DNA of 64,000 bases from Spirometra erinaceieuropaei (Eukaryota; Platyhelminthes; Cestoda; Diphyllobothriidea; Diphyllobothriidae). The notes under the pieces are model-generated. The model searched no databases. It had not been told where the DNA came from and saw nothing but the letters and a program-made list of their open reading frames with translations. The stretch is from positions 252,179 through 316,178 of the forward strand of contig CACRXP010000308.1 of NCBI GenBank assembly GCA_902702965.1, in the 5' to 3' direction. This document shows, piece after piece, positions 1 through 10,768 of the stretch (position 1 is the first letter of the stretch; the number at the start of each line of letters is the position of its first letter). A program made the position numbers and the translations under genes.

Positions 1-3000
1 AGGCACTGTAGGTAGGCATGGAGAGTAAGTGGACGAAGTACAGAGTCTTACCTTCCAGTCTTCCGTCTGCGCGTTCGTTGGTTAGCTTCTCCAATCGTCG
101 ATGGTTGGCTCTCCTCAATCGACAGCTCCCTGTCCGACCGGCCGGTAACGGACACAGGCACTGTAGGCAGGCATGGTGAGTAAGTGGACGAAGTACCGAG
201 TCTTACCTTCCAGTCTTCCGTCTGTGCCTTCGTTGGTTAGCATCTCCAATCGTCGATGGTTGGCTCTCCTCAATCGACAGCTCCCTGTTCGACCGGCCGG
301 TAACGGCCACAGGAAATGTAGGTAGGCATGGAGAGTTAGTGGACGAAGTACGCAGTCTTACCTTCCAGTCTTTCGTCTGCGCGTTCGTTGGTTAGCTTCT
401 CCAATCCTCCGGCAGGTAACAGCCACAGGCACTGTAGGTAGGCATGGAGAGTAAGTGGACGAAGTACGGAGTCATGCCTTCCAGTCTTCTGTCTGCGCGT
501 TCGTCGGTTAGCTTCTCCAATCGTCGATGGTTGGCTCTCCTCAAACGACAGCTCCCTGTCCGACCGGCCGGTAACGGCCACAGGCACTGTAGGTAGGCAT
601 GGAGATTAAGTGGACGAAGTACAGAGTCATGCCTTCCAGTCTTTCGTCTGCGCGTTCGTTGGTTAGCTTCTCCAATCGTCCGGCCGGTAACAGCCACAGG
701 CACTGTAGGCAGGCATGGACAGTAAGTGGACGAAGTACAGTCATACCTTCCAGTCTTCCGTCTGCGCCTTCGTTGGTTAGCTTCTCCAATCGTCGATGGT
801 TGGCTCTCCTCAAACGACAGCTCCCTCTTTGACCGGCCGGTAACGGCCACAGGCACTGTAGGTAGGCATGGAGAGTAAGTGGACGAAGTACAGAGTCTTA
901 CCTTCCAGTCTTCCGTCTGTGCCTTCGTTGATTAGCATTTCCAGTCGCCGATGGTTGGCTCTCCTCAATCGACAGCTCCCTCTTCGACCGGCCGGTAACG
1001 GCCACAGGCACTGTAGGTAAGCATGCAGAGTAAGTGGACTACGTACAGAGTCTTTCCTTCCAGTCCTTCGTCTGCGCGTTCGTTGGTTAGCATCTCCAGT
1101 CGTCGATGGTTGGCTCTCCTCAATCGACAGCTCCCTCTCTGACCGGCCGGTAGCGGCCACAGGCACTGGAGGTAGGCATGGAGAGTAAGTGGACGAAGTA
1201 CAGAGTCTTACCTTCCAGTCTTCCGTCTGCGCGTTCGTTGGTTAGCTTCTCCAATCGTCGATGGTTGGCTCTCCTCAATCGACAGCTCCCTGTCCGACCG
1301 GCCGGTAACGGCCACAGGCACTGTAGGCAGGCATGGTGAGTAAGTGGACGAAGTACCGAGTCTTATTTTCCAGTCTTCCGTCTGTGCCTTCGTTGGTTAG
1401 CATCTCCAATCGTCGATGGTTGGCTCTCCTCAATCGACAGCTCCCTGTTCGACCGGCCGGTAACGGCCACAGGCACTGTACGTAGGCATGGAGAGTTAGT
1501 GGACGAAGTACACAGTCTTACCTTACAGTCTTTCGTCTGCGCGTTCGTTGGTTAGCTTCTCCAATCGTCCGGCAGGTAACAGCCACAGGCACTGTCGGTA
1601 GGCATGGAGAGTAAGTGGACGAAGTACGGAGTCATGCCTTCCAGTCTTCTGTCTGCGCGTTCGTCGGTTAGCTTCTCCAATCGTCGATGGTTGGCTCTCC
1701 TCAAACGACAGCTCCCTGTCCGACCGGCCGGTAACGGCCACAGGCACTGTAGGTAGGCATGGAGATTAAGTGGACGAAGTACAGAGTCATGCCTTCCAGT
1801 CTTTCGTCTGCGCGTTCGTTGGTTAGCTTCTCCAATCGTCCGGCCGGTAACAGCCACAGGCACTGTAGGCAGGCATGGAGAGTAAGTGGACGAAGTACGG
1901 AGTCATGCCTTCCAGTCTTCTGTCTGCGCGTTCGTCGGTTAGCTTCTCCAATCGTCGATGGTTGGCTCTCCTCAAACGACAGCTCCCTGTCCGACCGGCC
2001 GGTAACGGCCACAGGCACTGTAGGTAGGCATGGAGATTAAGTGGACGAAGTACAGAGTCATGCCTTCCAGTCTTTCGTCTGCGCGTTCGTTGGTTAGCTT
2101 CTCCAATCGTCGATGGTTGGCTCTCCTCAAACGACAGCTCCCTCTTCGACCGGCCGGTAACGGCCACAGGCACTGTAGGTAGGCATGGAGAGTAAGTGGA
2201 CGAAGTACAGAGTCTTACCTTCCAGTCTTCCGTCTGCGCGTTCGTTGGTTAGCTTCTCCAATCGTCGATGGTTGGCTCTCCTCAATCGACAGCTCCCTGT
2301 CCGACCGGCCGGTAACGGCCACAGGCACTGTATGTAGGCATGGAGAGTAAGTGGACGAAGTACAGAGTCTTACCTTCCAGTCCTTCGTCTGCGCGTTCGT
2401 TGGTTAGCGTCTCCAGTCGTCGATGGTTGGCTCTCCTCAATCGACAGCTTCCTGTTCGACCGGCCGGTAACAGCCACAGGCACTGTAGGTAGGCATGGAG
2501 AGTAAGTGGACGAAGTACAGTCATACCTTCCAGTCTTCCGTCTGTGCCTTCGTCGGTTAGTTTCTCAAATCGCCGATGGTCGGCTCTCCTCAATCGACAG
2601 CTCCCTCTTTGACCGGCCGGTAACGGCCACAGGCACTGTAGGTAGGCATGGAGAGTAAGTGGACGAAGTACAGAGTCTTACCTTCCAGTCTTCCGTCTGT
2701 GCCTTCGTTGGTTAGCATCTCCAGTCGTCGATGGTTGGCTCTCCTCAAACGACAGCTCCCTCTTTGACCGGCCGGTAGCGGCCACAGGCACTGTAGGCAG
2801 GCATGGTGAGTAAGTGGACGAAGTACTGAGTCTTACCTTCCAGTCTTCCGGCTGCGCGTTCGCTGGTTAGCTTCTCCAATCGTCGATGGTTGGCTTTCCT
2901 CAATCGACAGCTCCCTGTTTTACCGACCGGCAACGGCCACAGGCACTGTAGGCAGGCATGGTGAGTAAGTGGACGAAGTACCGAGTCTTACCTTCCAGTC

Positions 3001-3250
3001 TTCCGTCTGCGCGTTTGCTGGTTAGCTTCTCCAATCGTCCATGGTTGGCTCTCCTCATTCGACAGCTGCTTCTTTGACCGGCCGGTAACAGCCACAGGCA
3101 CTGTAGGTAGGCATGGAGAGTAAGTGGACGAAGTACGCAGTCACATCTTTCAGTCTTCCGTCTGCGCGCTCGTTGGTTAGCTTATCCAATTGGCGTTTGT
3201 AGGCTCTCCTCAATCGCCAGCTTTCCGATCGCCAGTAGGTAACGGCTGCA
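1..3250. repeat. Satellite array, 155-bp unit with 116-bp short variant
   Basis: About 21 tandem units start at 1, 156, 311, 427, 582, 698, 851, 1006, 1161, 1316, 1471, 1587, 1742, 1858, 2013, 2168, 2323, 2478, 2631, 2786, 2941 and 3096. Most are 155 bp and two are 153 bp. Four units (starting at 311, 582, 1471 and 1742) are 116 bp because the same 39 bp between 'ccaatcgtc' and 'cggc' is missing. The pattern of short and long units repeats with a 1160-bp period, so this is a higher-order repeat. The array enters the window already in progress and degrades after about 3200. Long minus-strand frames across it follow from the low stop content of the unit and are not called as genes. Confidence 0.95.
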
Positions 3251-3551
3251 TTCCTAGTACGTAGGCTTCACGCCGTATGTTATGCCTACTAACAGGAGTA
3301 AACATAACTGTGCGTAAAAGGAGACACAAGGGAACGCAATGACAAAGACAGTTAGGGTAGGCAATGTCAGCGTATAGCGAGACATGGCGTGTGTAGTGCA
3401 GCGTGAGAGAGCAAAAAGTGGCACCGGCAAGAGCCAGAGGACTATCGGGCACCGAAGCTAATCGATAATCAAGTGCAACTATGCGCGGCCGCTTGCGCCC
3501 TTCGCGACGCCGGCGCAGCCGACCCGGGAACCAATGCAAACCGCGAGCAGG
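3251..3551. other. Array edge to transposase, no gene seen
   Basis: Non-repetitive DNA between the degenerate last satellite unit and the Merlin-like frame. A minus-strand frame (3210-3539) exists but shows no motif. It lies where the transposase C-terminus would be expected, just beyond a poly-C tract at about 3562-3578, so it may hold frameshifted transposase sequence. I cannot recognise any. Confidence 0.4.
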
Positions 3552-4016
3552 CTACAGTCCCACTACCCCCCCGCCCCCCAAGTACACCGGCTCGCGGCGA
3601 GCTCGCTTGCTATTAGGGTTCCCCCTTAATCTGCTCCAGTTGGCCTCTATCGCGTTCGCATGCCGTCCCGTTGTGGGATTCACGAAGCTTCTACGCCGGT
3701 TGACAGTGCAGTGCCTAGAACCGTCGGACGATAGGCGGGCGTAACCATTCCACTCATCGGTTACGATAACACTACCAGCAGCCACCCACTTCCTTATGAC
3801 GGGCCTCAGGGCCTCCCAGCTGCGGTTGTTAATCTGCTCAAATAGGGCTTTCCGCCTGCGTGTATCGTACATACCTACGAACCACAACCGCCTACGCGGT
3901 CGTCCCCTGTCATATTTGCGGCGACTTATAAGCGTCTCGTCTATCTGTACTTCCACGCCTGGTCCCCCAATTTGGGTTACGGCGGATAAATTTAAACTTA
4001 AAAGGGTTACGTAGGC
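3552..4016 (-). pseudogene. Merlin-type (IS1016/ISXO2-like) DDE transposase fragment
   Basis: The frame is open from 4016 to 3552. Its conserved part starts near 3980 with IGGPG then VQIDET, followed by RKYDRGRPRRRLWFVGMYD, VIVTDEWNGYARL and an N-x-I-E-x-N-W segment. This is the order of the ISXO2-like/Merlin catalytic core: first Asp in IDE, second Asp in TDEW, acidic residue in the AIEANW region. It would be a cut-and-paste transposase acting on its own terminal inverted repeats. The N-terminal zinc-binding region is missing (stop at 4017-4019) and the C-terminus runs into a glycine-rich tail at a poly-C tract, which suggests a frameshift. About 135-155 residues remain of an expected 250-300. 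I could not see terminal inverted repeats. Merlin elements are known from schistosomes and other flatworms. Confidence 0.8.
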
Positions 4017-4977
4017 CTACAAACTGCTCTCACCTTGGATACTTACAAATCCCATAAAAGAGCGACCGCCAAGGTCGGGAGTTTGCCGACTTGCTGTAGG
4101 TTGGTGCGGTGGTGTTGGAGTACGTCCAGGTATCTCAAACATTGTTCACGTTATGCGTAGTATACGGTGCATGCCGTGGAGACCACCGACATAACAAATA
4201 GGGAGGGGTTGAGGAGGGGGTCAGTAAGGGCTGCGAAGTGACGTAATTGTCATAAGCGGTTTATTCAAATACTCCTACCCAACCGCAGTACACCGCTGTC
4301 CGCCCGCGTCCCCTTTGCGTATCGTATACTTCGTGTCCATCTAACGCACACCACTTTCAAGTGCGGCGCCAACGATCCCATTGGTTAGCCGCTTGGCGGT
4401 TCAGGTTTACTCGCCCCGGCCGCCAATCACATCACGTCCCCGGACAGCCCTCCTTCAATTGCTCATTGCCTACGGTTTTCCCTATTTGCGCGCCATCCTC
4501 CCCTTATTTTTGACTTCATTAAAACAAATATTTATTTTTCTTCGATTTTCAACATTTTTCGGTCTCCAGCTGTCATTCAAGTGCCCTTCGCCGTTTACCC
4601 CGCCCGTTCTTCCCCTCAAAACCGCCATCCCGTTGTACCCGACCCACCTAGAGAGGATTTCTCACTGCGGCCGCCTGTTGGGCTTCTGCCGCCATTTCTG
4701 GCTTATAAGCCGTCGTCAGCCATTATATATATATATATGGACAAAATGTTATGATCGACAACGACAAGGAAGACCGGAATAGCAATTTCTGGCTTATAAG
4801 GGAACAATATTGGAAATTTTGTTGTACAGTTCATGGCTTTTCTGTACGAGACAAAGCTTCTTTAAGGTTCTGACCTAATATTTCTTTGAAAACTTAAGTC
4901 GAAGACGCTAGACGGCTACATCGCAGTTCGAATACAGGAATGTGGAAGCGGACGGAGACCCTTACCTTGATCCCAGC
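4017..4977. other. Unassigned DNA with short AT repeat and 16-bp direct repeat
   Basis: No gene recognised. It contains an (AT)n tract at about 4723-4738. A 16-bp direct repeat (ATTTCTGGCTTATAAG) lies at 4694-4709 and 4785-4800, flanking the AT tract with a 91-bp offset. A plus-strand frame at 4381-4782 is proline- and leucine-rich and matches nothing I know. Confidence 0.4.
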
Positions 4978-5050
4978 CTTAAATCTAACCCTAACCCTTA
5001 CCTTAACCATAAATGGTAACAGTTAACCCTAACGGTAACCGTAACCCTAA
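4978..5050. repeat. Degenerate interstitial telomere-like repeats
   Basis: Runs of CTAACC, CCCTAA, CCTTACC and GGTAACC variants occur over about 70 bp, for example 'taaccctaaccctta' near 4985 and 'gtaaccctaa' at 5041-5050. They read as a decayed (CCCTAA)n tract. TTAGGG is the usual flatworm telomere repeat. It is interstitial here, with no sign that the window end is a chromosome end. Confidence 0.6.
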
Positions 5051-7559
5051 GCAAAATCGTAAACGACCACTGTTGAAAAACCCCAGAATGCCCATGCTAC
5101 GTACAAGTAGTACAACTGGTAACACATTTTATGTTATACATCATCATACCAAACTCCTGACATAGGTACTAGTGTAAATTTTGGATGCGTGTTTCGCTAA
5201 AACAAATTTATACACCGGGAACCTAAAATACATTCCCTAAACATAATAATTATTAAAATAATTACCAATACTATTTTTTTGGGGTTCACAGATCAGACGC
5301 ATAAAGAACACTGAGGGCCTACTGAAGAACGGAACCTCTCGCAGCTAAATCCTTCCGCTATAGAATATTACGGGAAACATGTCGAGTAATTCAATATTCC
5401 GATCGACACTTGACTCATCTGAGTGCTCGACTTCAAGAAAAGGTCGAAGGTTTCGTTAAAAATGACGATGACAGTCTTGTCCCATGGAAAAGCGTGCTCA
5501 GTTTGCAATGCGTGCAAGGTCATTTAGCATAGGTGTCCTCGTTTCTTAAATACCAGTGGATGTTTGTTAGTTGTATGTGAAGGCAGACTTTCCAATTCGG
5601 CCACAATATAGTCATCACACGCATCGAGTCAGATCCTGTAGACCTATTCCTTCTTCTGAGAATTTCTTACCGAATCCTTAGGTTATGCATGTTGAATGCG
5701 TGATGTGTCCAACAGTCTGTGCGTCAATGGAATTTTGTGTCTTCTAAAGTGCCCTTCAACTTGTTCAGGAGTCTGTTTAATATAAGAGAAGATTTGCCAA
5801 GAATTCGATATGAACGCCTGAATGGGACTGTCTGGTTCCTTCTCTCTTGGTTCTTGTTGTTCTTATTCCTTATCACAACCTACAGGACAACGAGTCCGTG
5901 GCTCACTGATAAAGCGTTCGACTCTGTGACCGATGATCTCAGATTCAAAACTCAGGTATGACTGGCTAGAGACGGCCAACAGGCGGGAAATGTCCATTCC
6001 GGTCTCCCTTTTCTTTTTTGATATCCCATTATGTGTATGCGCAATATCTTCACGAACTTTCTTGATGAGAGACCATCTGGTTATCCAGATTAACTGAGGC
6101 TGATGGAAATGATTAGACAAAAGATCATCTAACGACATTTCAGGCATTGGCTTTCAGGCCGTCTGATCGGGTGATTTTTTAATTGTTATGTGTTTTCGTG
6201 AAGTCTGCTTGGAAATGGTCTCACCGTGGCGACGTTTTCAGTTAACCTTGTTCGCTGATGATATAATTACTAGTGGAATGTTCCGTAGGTTACTCATGTT
6301 TAATATGTTTTCATTTGAACGTTTAGGCGCAGCACAAATCACCTTCCGAATGCCGTTTAACTGATGAAGTTGTTGATTGGTTAGATTGTTCTCAGAGCTA
6401 GCCTTAAGAACAACGATTTCCCGGTAGAAACCAATGGCAAAAGGAATTCTTGGTTGACCAACAGTCACCCTACGCAAGTTATGCGCTCCCAGAAGACTGT
6501 GCTAACCCCATGCGTGATCGTGCTGTTGCCAGGAAATTCATATTCTGCATATGCACTCAACTAATGCCCGATGCCGAGTCGGCGGAAAGGCTTCGAAATC
6601 TAAGGCACTGGCCGGTACCTTTTAAGAGAATGTCTATATTACTGTAAACAACCAGGCATCCTGAAAATATTGAGGAAGATTGCAGAAAATTGTCACACGA
6701 ACATAACAATTGGGGTATATTTTAATGATGCATAGTTCTAGCAAAAAATCAAATGTAGTCCGTGTGAAAAAGTCCGAAAGAGAAGTGGTCTGCCCTTGTT
6801 CGGTCTTAGGCAGTTAGGACCAGGAGATTCAACTTTGAAACCGCAATGATAGAGAGGACTGATAACTGGCATTAATGTATCAAAAGATCGCATAATGTGG
6901 GCGTGTGAATTTGGGTGCTAGAACAGGGTGAGCTGGTTTGTTTCCACCTCAGTGCAAGAAGCTGTTTTACAACTAAGGCTGAAATGTAAGGCGTGCGCGA
7001 CCTAATATATTAAGAAGCATGCTGACACTCACATCAGAGAGTAAGGTTCCGTCCATTCATGCATAATGATAGACAAGCAACCTGACGATGTTAGGATTTG
7101 TGATATCTGATCATCCGGGGGATTCTGTCATTTGTGAGATAGATTAAACACAGCAAATAAGTAAGACGTTTCAAATTTTATTTTCTTATTGTGACTCCTA
7201 TTGGCATTGAAGCCAAGGCAATGACGGAACCCAACTTCATCTGAATCATGCAGTAGACGCTTGCCGGTTTCTTCTCGTTCCTGTAGCAAAACGGTACGAA
7301 TAAGCGACAGTAGGGTCACAGAAATGCTTTTATTTTATCCGCAAAGACCGTCACGTGGACTTGGAGCGTTACGGTATTGTGTTTGCACACTGAACAAGAA
7401 GAGAGAGAGATAGAAATCGCTTTATTTTGAAATTGAATGTTCAAAATTTTCAGCAAAAAATTGGCTCCATGAACTAGGGACAGTAAATAAGTTAAAAGCT
7501 TATTCAAGAATCAAAGTTAAGCTTAAAGAAGCGATTATTATGAGGATAGTTCAAGTCTT
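5051..7559. other. 2.5 kb without recognised gene
   Basis: AT-rich DNA. Short frames (for example 5719-5961 plus with a leucine/phenylalanine-rich stretch, 5863-6147 minus, 6450-6647 plus) have no motif, no convincing splice context and no homology to the other repeats of the window that I can see. I assign nothing here. Confidence 0.4.
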
Positions 7560-9117
7560 AGCCTATGTATTTCTATCTCTTCGCACGTAAGATTGCGCGC
7601 TAGGAATGACAATACAGAAACACGATAAGCCGATATGACACAGGATATTATGTCGGCAGCTGCGACGCATCGGACGGGATGACTTCGCAGACATAAGATC
7701 AGAATGTAATAGATAGGCAACGTCATCTAGAATTCGACCATCAAATTGCTTGACCACATTGAAATGTCGTTGTAAGATAGAGTCAACTAAAAAGATAAGA
7801 AACACCAGCAGCAGAAGAGAGCATGCGGAGGACTCCTTTAAAAATTAAAAGATCCCTCTTTAGCAAAGCAGGAGCAATGACAGGAGAGACGTATGTGATA
7901 AGGGGAAGAATGCAGGCATTGATGAATCGCCAGACTAAGGGTTGAGGTGCGTGGTAGGAACGTAAACGACGTATGTAGTAAAGAAGTTTACGAACTTTAA
8001 TAAATAGGGACTCAATATGGAAAGAAAATGAAAGACTTGAGGACAAAGTAACGCTGACATACCTGAAAGAGGATACTTCGCTAGGAATAATGTCAGAAGA
8101 TTCAGGATTAGGAGAGGGCCGCAGTCGAAAAATACACTGAACGGATTTTTGGTTGTTAATTATGAGATCATTTTCCTCAGACCACGCTAGGACATGATTT
8201 AGGCCATCCTGTAGAGATCGGAGATGTGTCTGACTTTTGAGAGGGTGTCCATCAACAACATCATCAGCATATTTGACCAAAAGACAGTCATTAGGGGACA
8301 TTAGATCGTCAGTGTGGAGGGAGAATAGGTGAGGGGATAGAATGGAACCTTGAAGAACACCGTTGTCATTGGGAAGGATCGAAAATTTCCGCCTGCCAGA
8401 TTGGACAAATTGAGTGCGGAGGGTAAACTAATTGCTAAGCCAGGAGATGGCTCAGCCAGGAGAGACGCACGCGGAGGTTTTGGTAAGGAGAAGAGGGCGC
8501 GGGACGGTATTAAAGGCGGAGAAGTAATCAAGAAAAGCGCACGCATAGTCGCGGAAACCGTTGTCTAATGCTATTATAGCAGAGTGGACCACAAGAGCGA
8601 CAGCATCTAAAATACTCCGGTTGGCTTTGTATGCAAATTGTAAGGGGTCAAAAAAACTGGAATAAAAGGGCTTTATGATGTCCAGGTCAAGCTTTAGTAG
8701 TGCAGAGGAGCAGGCAATTGTACGAAGATATTTAGGACCGAAGTTAGTGGGCATTTAGGGATAGGAGTGATTCTCACTGTGCGCCAGGCGTCGGGAATCT
8801 CGGACTCCATGATAGGCATATTGATTAGGTGCGTTAAATGGGGACTATCTGAGAACTGCAAGATTTAAAAAGAAAAGGCGAGACACCGTCCGGTCCGGCA
8901 GAGGTTGATCCACAGACCTTTTTAAGGTGTTTGTCTACTGCTGCCAAAGACACGGGTTGGAATGTACATGGTGATAGGGGAATGTCATCTAAGGGAACAC
9001 GAAAGTCATTGTGACTAAGTATAAAATTTTTATTTAGGGAGTCTAAATCTAGATCCACATGCACCATTGTGTTTCGATGGGCAGTGAGACGCTTAAGATT
9101 CAGATTTTGAGCCATCA
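7560..9117 (-). pseudogene. Old CR1/L2-like LINE, reverse transcriptase half
   Basis: Minus-strand frames, heavily broken, give LINE reverse transcriptase blocks in order. GSTSAGPDGVSPFLFKSC lies near 8900, DPLQFAYKANRSILDAV at about 8640-8590, FLDYFSAFNTVP (first catalytic Asp region) near 8540, KYADDVVDGHP (second catalytic box, YADD) near 8275-8240, and a C-terminal tail with IPSAQSYVRR at about 7600-7570. This copy-and-paste enzyme would use target-primed reverse transcription. At least three frame changes and many substitutions mark it as dead and older than the other LINEs here. Its 5' side stops at about 9117, where the Penelope-like element starts in the opposite direction. The matching endonuclease half is at 12550-13376. 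Confidence 0.75.
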
Positions 9118-10383
9118 GTGCTCCATGCAGCGCGCCGTTGGAAAAAATTCGTCCTGCGGATTGCGTCGACTCAAGCACAACTACACTTCCTCCACCGCTG
9201 CCTTGACAACCAGTTGATTCCAAAGAGCGTCACTTACAAGCCTCCTGTGAATTCTGCTCTTGCAAGGGAGACTGTGATCCGACTTGGCAGAAGAATGACA
9301 AGAGTGCTAATTCACGATTGCCGTCAAAGACTAAAACGCTACAATGTACAGATGGACCAATCTAAGTGTTTTCTCTGGAGAACTGTCGGTGAAGAATCAA
9401 AGAATATAGAGCAGACAATCCTCAGATATGCTCAGAAAGTACGTGCCAAAAGAAACAAGGAGTCATCTATAAAATTGGAGAAACTTCGAGTACCAAGCCC
9501 CGACAACTCATCAGGCGTCCTTGTTCACAATCTTTCATCTAAAACCCTTACAAACACACAACTCGCAATCCTGGAACGTGGAGCAAAATTTAACACATCA
9601 GATGCCACACCAACAGAGTTTATAGCCGCCTTCGAATCTGTTCTTCAACTAACAAAGGCGTCAGAAGAGACGAAATATTTGATACGTAACCAAACCTCCT
9701 CGTTGCTCATGCGACACAGAAGGTGCGAAACTCTTAGCAATATGGAACAGCGGGCACTGAAAAGCCTAAAAGCAAACAAGGACATAATTATTCTGCCAGC
9801 TGACAAAGGACGTTCAACAGTTGTGCTAGATAAATCGGATTACCGGAACAAGGTACAGGACGTACTCGAAGACCAGTATTCATACAAACAATGCCATGCC
9901 AGCGAAATGAAAAATCTAATCACCCGGATAAACAAAAGCCTAAGAAATCTCAAAGCCAAGGGCGCGATTACACCCAAAGACTGGTTCTCCATGAAACCCA
10001 CTGACACCGCCACGGCTCGTTTTTACGGTCTACCGAAGGTACACAAGGCAAATGTCCCACTCAGGCCAATCGTATCCCTTCGTGGCACTCCGACGTACGG
10101 TTTGGCAAAATGGACATTCGGTCGTCTTAAGTTTTTGGCCGAAGGCTCACCAACAACAGTTGCATCTGCGTATTAATTCCTCGAACGCATAAAACATCTG
10201 AGGTTAGAGTTAGACAAGTCCATGGTATCCTTTGATGTCGTTTCGCTCTTCACCTCCATCCCACAGCAACTAGCGATAGATGTTGTGGACCAACTACTGG
10301 CAGAGCGTTATGAGGAGAGAGATAGACCTCTGAAGTCTGAGCATCTGCTCGAGCTTCTGCGATACTGTCTCAAGACCAATTTC

Positions 10384-10768
10384 ACTGATACAAGCGAAAA
10401 TGCGAGTTACAGGAACTAGTTGATCAGAAGAAAAAGCGATCGCTGGAACAATGGCTTTATTCGCCTGACGTTTCGGATTCTCTCTTGAATCCATCATCAG
10501 AGAGAGTTGCAGAAAAGGGTGGCTAGTGTACAGGACGTCGCAGTATTTATAGGATGCGGTCGCCATGCTGCCGCACACCTACAACAATTAACCGTGCTCC
10601 CTTCATCAAGGATTGTTGCCCGCTGGTGCGCTAATTGCCTGATTGCCGGCATGCAAGTTGTTAATTGCTGACATCTCATCACCCGTGTTGGATGCTGGCG
10701 TGATGATTGCTCGGCCACCTGGCTCACGTGCTTGCGCGCTTCTTATTCTGATCACCTATTAAAATTTC
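10384..10768 (-). mobile_element. 379-bp insert with 6-bp target-site duplication (retrozyme-like or solo Penelope terminal repeat)
   Basis: The Penelope-like coding sequence is cut after K-T-N-F. AATTTC occurs at 10378-10383 and again at 10763-10768. Excising 385 bp (379 bp plus one duplication copy) rejoins the frame as N-F-D-G-Q-M-Y-E-Q. The insert has no useful frame. On the minus strand it holds, in order, a TATA-like TATAAATA near 10545-10552, a hammerhead-like core at 10467-10500, and short terminal similarity (TTCTGATCA near both ends in opposite orientation). Size, target duplication, ribozyme motif and location inside a Penelope-like element fit animal retrozymes or a solo Penelope terminal repeat. 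Which of the two is inference. Confidence 0.7.
10467..10500 (-). ncRNA. Hammerhead ribozyme-like core
   Basis: Read on the minus strand: CTGATGA (10494-10500), one extra T, a 6-bp stem GGATTC/GAATCC with a 6-nt loop (10475-10492), then GAAAC (10470-10474) directly followed by GTC (10467-10469). These are the conserved core boxes and cleavage triplet of a type I hammerhead, in the correct order. Stem III has no loop: ACGT is self-complementary, so it could form only between two molecules or tandem copies, as proposed for other minimal-stem-III hammerheads. The extra base before stem II and a weak stem I leave doubt about activity. Penelope-like elements are known to carry such motifs. Confidence 0.55.

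Noticed and set aside
336..2933. Many overlapping minus-strand frames of 60-154 codons in the tandem array, with repeated peptides
   Set aside because: The 155-bp unit is not a multiple of three, so frames rotate from unit to unit; openness comes from low stop content. No start context, no domain.
1..3250. CRISPR-like array
   Set aside because: Units are contiguous 155-bp repeats without unique spacers, in a eukaryotic context.
4694..4800. 16-bp direct repeat as target-site duplication of a 75-bp insertion
   Set aside because: Too long for a typical duplication with such a short insert and no element features; local duplication is more likely.
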